A stretch of 7,287 nt of DNA from Acidobacteriota bacterium (GTDB lineage: Bacteria; Acidobacteriota; Terriglobia; Terriglobales; Acidobacteriaceae). Shown in pieces: positions 5,697 to 7,287 of this stretch. A program made the position numbers and the translations under genes. The notes under the pieces are model-generated. The model ran no database searches. It was not told where the DNA came from and saw only the letters and a program-made list of their open reading frames with translations. Within the stretch, counting starts at the first letter, position 1. Each line of letters starts with the position of its first letter. The DNA is taken from contig JAJYBT010000111.1 of assembly GCA_021778875.1 (NCBI GenBank), positions 1 through 7,287 of the forward strand, written 5' to 3'.

Positions 5697-7052
5697 CTAC
5701 CGGTTGTGCAACTCGTGCAGCCAGTCTTCCATGTGTCCCAATGCGCGCAACAGGCTCAGGCGCGCCTTGTCGAGATCAAATCCTGCATTCAGAGCATCTT
5801 CCAGCTTCTGGCGTTCATCAATGCGGGCCAACTGCTCGGACTTGGGTGAGAGCTGCGACGGCGCGCCCGGCCCGGTTCCTGCGCCATTGCCCAGATCCAA
5901 TTGCGTCAGCACGGTCTTCAACTGCTCGCCGGCGATCTGCTGCTTCAGGCTGGCCACTTCAGCCAGCGCATCCAGTTCACGCAGGCTGCCCGTGAGCGAG
6001 GCAATCTGGATATCGCTCTGTCGCTCCGCCTGCTCCGCTTCGACTTTGGCCCGCAGAGCGTCTGCTGCCGACTCCCGCGCCTTGGCGCGATGCCACATGT
6101 CAAGCAGCGGCACTTGAATCGCAATTCCCGAACTGAAGTTGTTCGCCGGCAGGGGCTTTGAAAAGTAGGAATTGACGCTGTTCAGCAGCGTCGTGTTGCG
6201 ATTGTATTGCGCGATGAAGCTCAGTTGCGGCAGGTAATTGAATTCTTTGTCGCCTTTGGCCAGTTGCTGTTTTGAGCGCGCCAGCAGCTGCGCGGCTCCA
6301 ATGCCCGCTCGCGGGCGCGCAGGCCCATTGCCGTTGATCTTCGGAATCTCTGGAATGCTGGCATGCACCGGCATCATTGACTCGGCTGGCAGCCCTGTGA
6401 GCGACGCCAGTTGCGTGGCAAGCGTGCCCGCGCGCGACTCAAGTTGCAGCCGCTTCAGCTTGATCTCTGCCGCCGTCAGCCGCGCCTGCAAAAGCTCGCT
6501 CAGCGGGTCCACGCCTGCTTCGGCACGCTCCTGCTCGATTGCCACCAGCCTGCTTGCGTAGCCTTCCTGTTCATGGGCGGCGTCCAGTTCGCGATTGACC
6601 GTATCCAGCTCAATGTAGGCTGTTGAGGCATCCAGCGCCACCTGCTCTCGGGCGTCGCTCAGATTGGAACTGGCCGCCTGCAAGCCAAAGCGCGCCGCAT
6701 CAATGTAGCGCTTCTGCGGAACCCCGAATACCAGCGACTGCACGGTGGCCGTCCATATTGACGGCGGAGTGCCCGTGAAGCCAACTTCAGGAAACGTTGG
6801 GAGCCCCGTGCTCAAAAGCACGGAAGGAATGACGACGTCCTTGCTTTCTGAAAGCGCCGCCGCGGCTTTCTGCACATCGGCCTCTGCCAGCTGCACCTCG
6901 CCGCTGTTGCGCTGCGCAAGATCCACCACAGTCGTCAGAGATACCTGCCCTTGAAGCAGCGCGGGAGCGGCCGTAAGCGCCATTCCAATCAGAACGGGAA
7001 ACCACGTGTGGCGGGATGTGTTTCGATTGCTCAAATGTTCAGATCCGGTCAA
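5697..7052 (-). CDS. TolC-family outer-membrane efflux protein
   Basis: This 451-residue protein fits the outer-membrane factor family, trimeric channels that carry substrate from a periplasmic pump across the outer membrane. A signal peptide is visible: a basic start (about residues 10-15), then a hydrophobic run WFPVLIGMALTAAPALL (17-33). Two similar halves follow, each with long Ala/Glu/Gln-rich helices (about 40-75, 115-225 and 250-265, 320-440). Beta-strand regions lie between them: FNYLPQLSFIAQYN (271-284) and IAIQVPLLDMWHRAKARESA (310-329), the latter typical of TolC homologues. A Gly/Pro-rich stretch (388-402) breaks the last helix. The TTG start overlaps the stop of the preceding TPR-like gene as TTGA, with AGGA nine bases upstream. 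No inner-membrane pump or adaptor gene is in the window, so the partner is unknown. It precedes hpnJ on the same strand, raising but not proving a hopanoid connection. Confidence 0.88.
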   Translation of the reverse strand: MTGSEHLSNRNTSRHTWFPVLIGMALTAAPALLQGQVSLTTVVDLAQRNSGEVQLAEADVQKAAAALSESKDVVIPSVLLSTGLPTFPEVGFTGTPPSIWTATVQSLVFGVPQKRYIDAARFGLQAASSNLSDAREQVALDASTAYIELDTVNRELDAAHEQEGYASRLVAIEQERAEAGVDPLSELLQARLTAAEIKLKRLQLESRAGTLATQLASLTGLPAESMMPVHASIPEIPKINGNGPARPRAGIGAAQLLARSKQQLAKGDKEFNYLPQLSFIAQYNRNTTLLNSVNSYFSKPLPANNFSSGIAIQVPLLDMWHRAKARESAADALRAKVEAEQAERQSDIQIASLTGSLRELDALAEVASLKQQIAGEQLKTVLTQLDLGNGAGTGPGAPSQLSPKSEQLARIDERQKLEDALNAGFDLDKARLSLLRALGHMEDWLHELHNR

Positions 7053-7287
7053 AATTTCAGGTCCTGTGCAGGACGGTAGTCATGAGCCAGTTGCAGCGCT
7101 GCCGCCCGTTCGTGCTGCGCTCCCGCCAGATCGCCCAGTTGCGCCTTCAGTCGCGCAAGCCTGGTGTGCGCCACAAACGCCGGAGCCTCTTCGGACTTGA
7201 ACGAACCCGCCAGGTAGCTCTGCAGCAATTTGGCCGCCAACTCGGGATTTCTCTTCGCGGTAATCAGCAGCGAAGCTCCGTCATAGA
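7049..7287 (-). CDS. C-terminal part of a TPR-like protein, truncated by window edge
   Basis: The minus-strand frame is open from the right window edge to a TGA at 7051-7049, giving the last 78 residues of a longer protein; its start is outside. The sequence is helical and Ala/Leu-rich. Residues about 35-68 (APAFVAHTRLARLKAQLGDL continuing into AGAQHERAAAL) have the spacing of a tetratricopeptide repeat: small residues facing each other, LGD at the turn, and a second Ala-rich helix. An earlier helix (15-27, LAAKLLQSYL) could belong to another repeat. TPRs bind proteins, so an assembly or accessory role is plausible but not shown. The stop overlaps the tolC-like start by 4 nt, so the two are probably one operon. 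Identity beyond TPR-like cannot be stated. Confidence 0.7.
   Translation of the reverse strand, partial: YDGASLLITAKRNPELAAKLLQSYLAGSFKSEEAPAFVAHTRLARLKAQLGDLAGAQHERAAALQLAHDYRPAQDLKF
7062..7065 (-). promoter_or_regulatory. Shine-Dalgarno site for the tolC-like gene
   Basis: AGGA on the minus strand lies nine bases before the TTG at 7052, inside the last codons of the upstream gene. It supports that TTG, rather than the in-frame TTG six codons later, as the start. Confidence 0.5.

Noticed and set aside
1..7287. Mobile element, CRISPR, tRNA/rRNA or horizontally acquired island
   Set aside because: No transposase or integrase, repeat array or RNA gene signature was seen by eye, and base composition and codon style look even across the window.

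Overview
This GC-rich window looks like the chromosome of a hopanoid-producing bacterium. The mix of an hpnCDE squalene operon, an acidobacterial-style HpnJ and a TolC/TPR pair makes me lean towards Acidobacteriota (Terriglobia-like). That placement is inference from overall gene character, not from a marker gene. Coding density is very high, with several 4-nt start/stop overlaps and an unusual number of TTG starts.

Layout. Positions 1-3174 (+ strand) hold a tightly coupled three-gene squalene operon: hpnC (5' end cut off by the window), hpnD and hpnE. After a 41-bp gap the strand switches, and everything from 3216 to the right edge lies on the minus strand. Reading in the direction of transcription (right to left), the order is: the C-terminal end of a TPR-like protein (window edge to 7049), a TolC-family outer-membrane efflux protein (7052-5697), the radical SAM protein HpnJ (5634-4162), a probable intrinsic terminator (4139-4103), and two half-size, four-helix drug/metabolite-type transporters overlapping by ATGA (4075-3620 and 3623-3216). 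The hpn operon and the transporter pair converge.

How the genes fit together. HpnD condenses two farnesyl diphosphates to presqualene diphosphate, HpnC converts this to hydroxysqualene, and HpnE reduces it to squalene, the substrate of squalene-hopene cyclase (not in this window). HpnJ acts at the far end of the pathway, on the sugar head group of extended hopanoids. The window therefore brackets the first and last steps of functionalised hopanoid synthesis, with cyclase and hpnG/H/I/K expected elsewhere. The two small membrane proteins and the TolC protein have no proven link to hopanoids. Their position raises the possibility of lipid or head-group transport. The small pair is the least explained part: the two proteins look like an asymmetric EmrE/ArnEF-type heterodimer with an acidic residue at the matching site of helix 1 in each subunit.

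I see no mobile element, CRISPR array, tRNA or rRNA. No stretch over 100 bp is without a gene.
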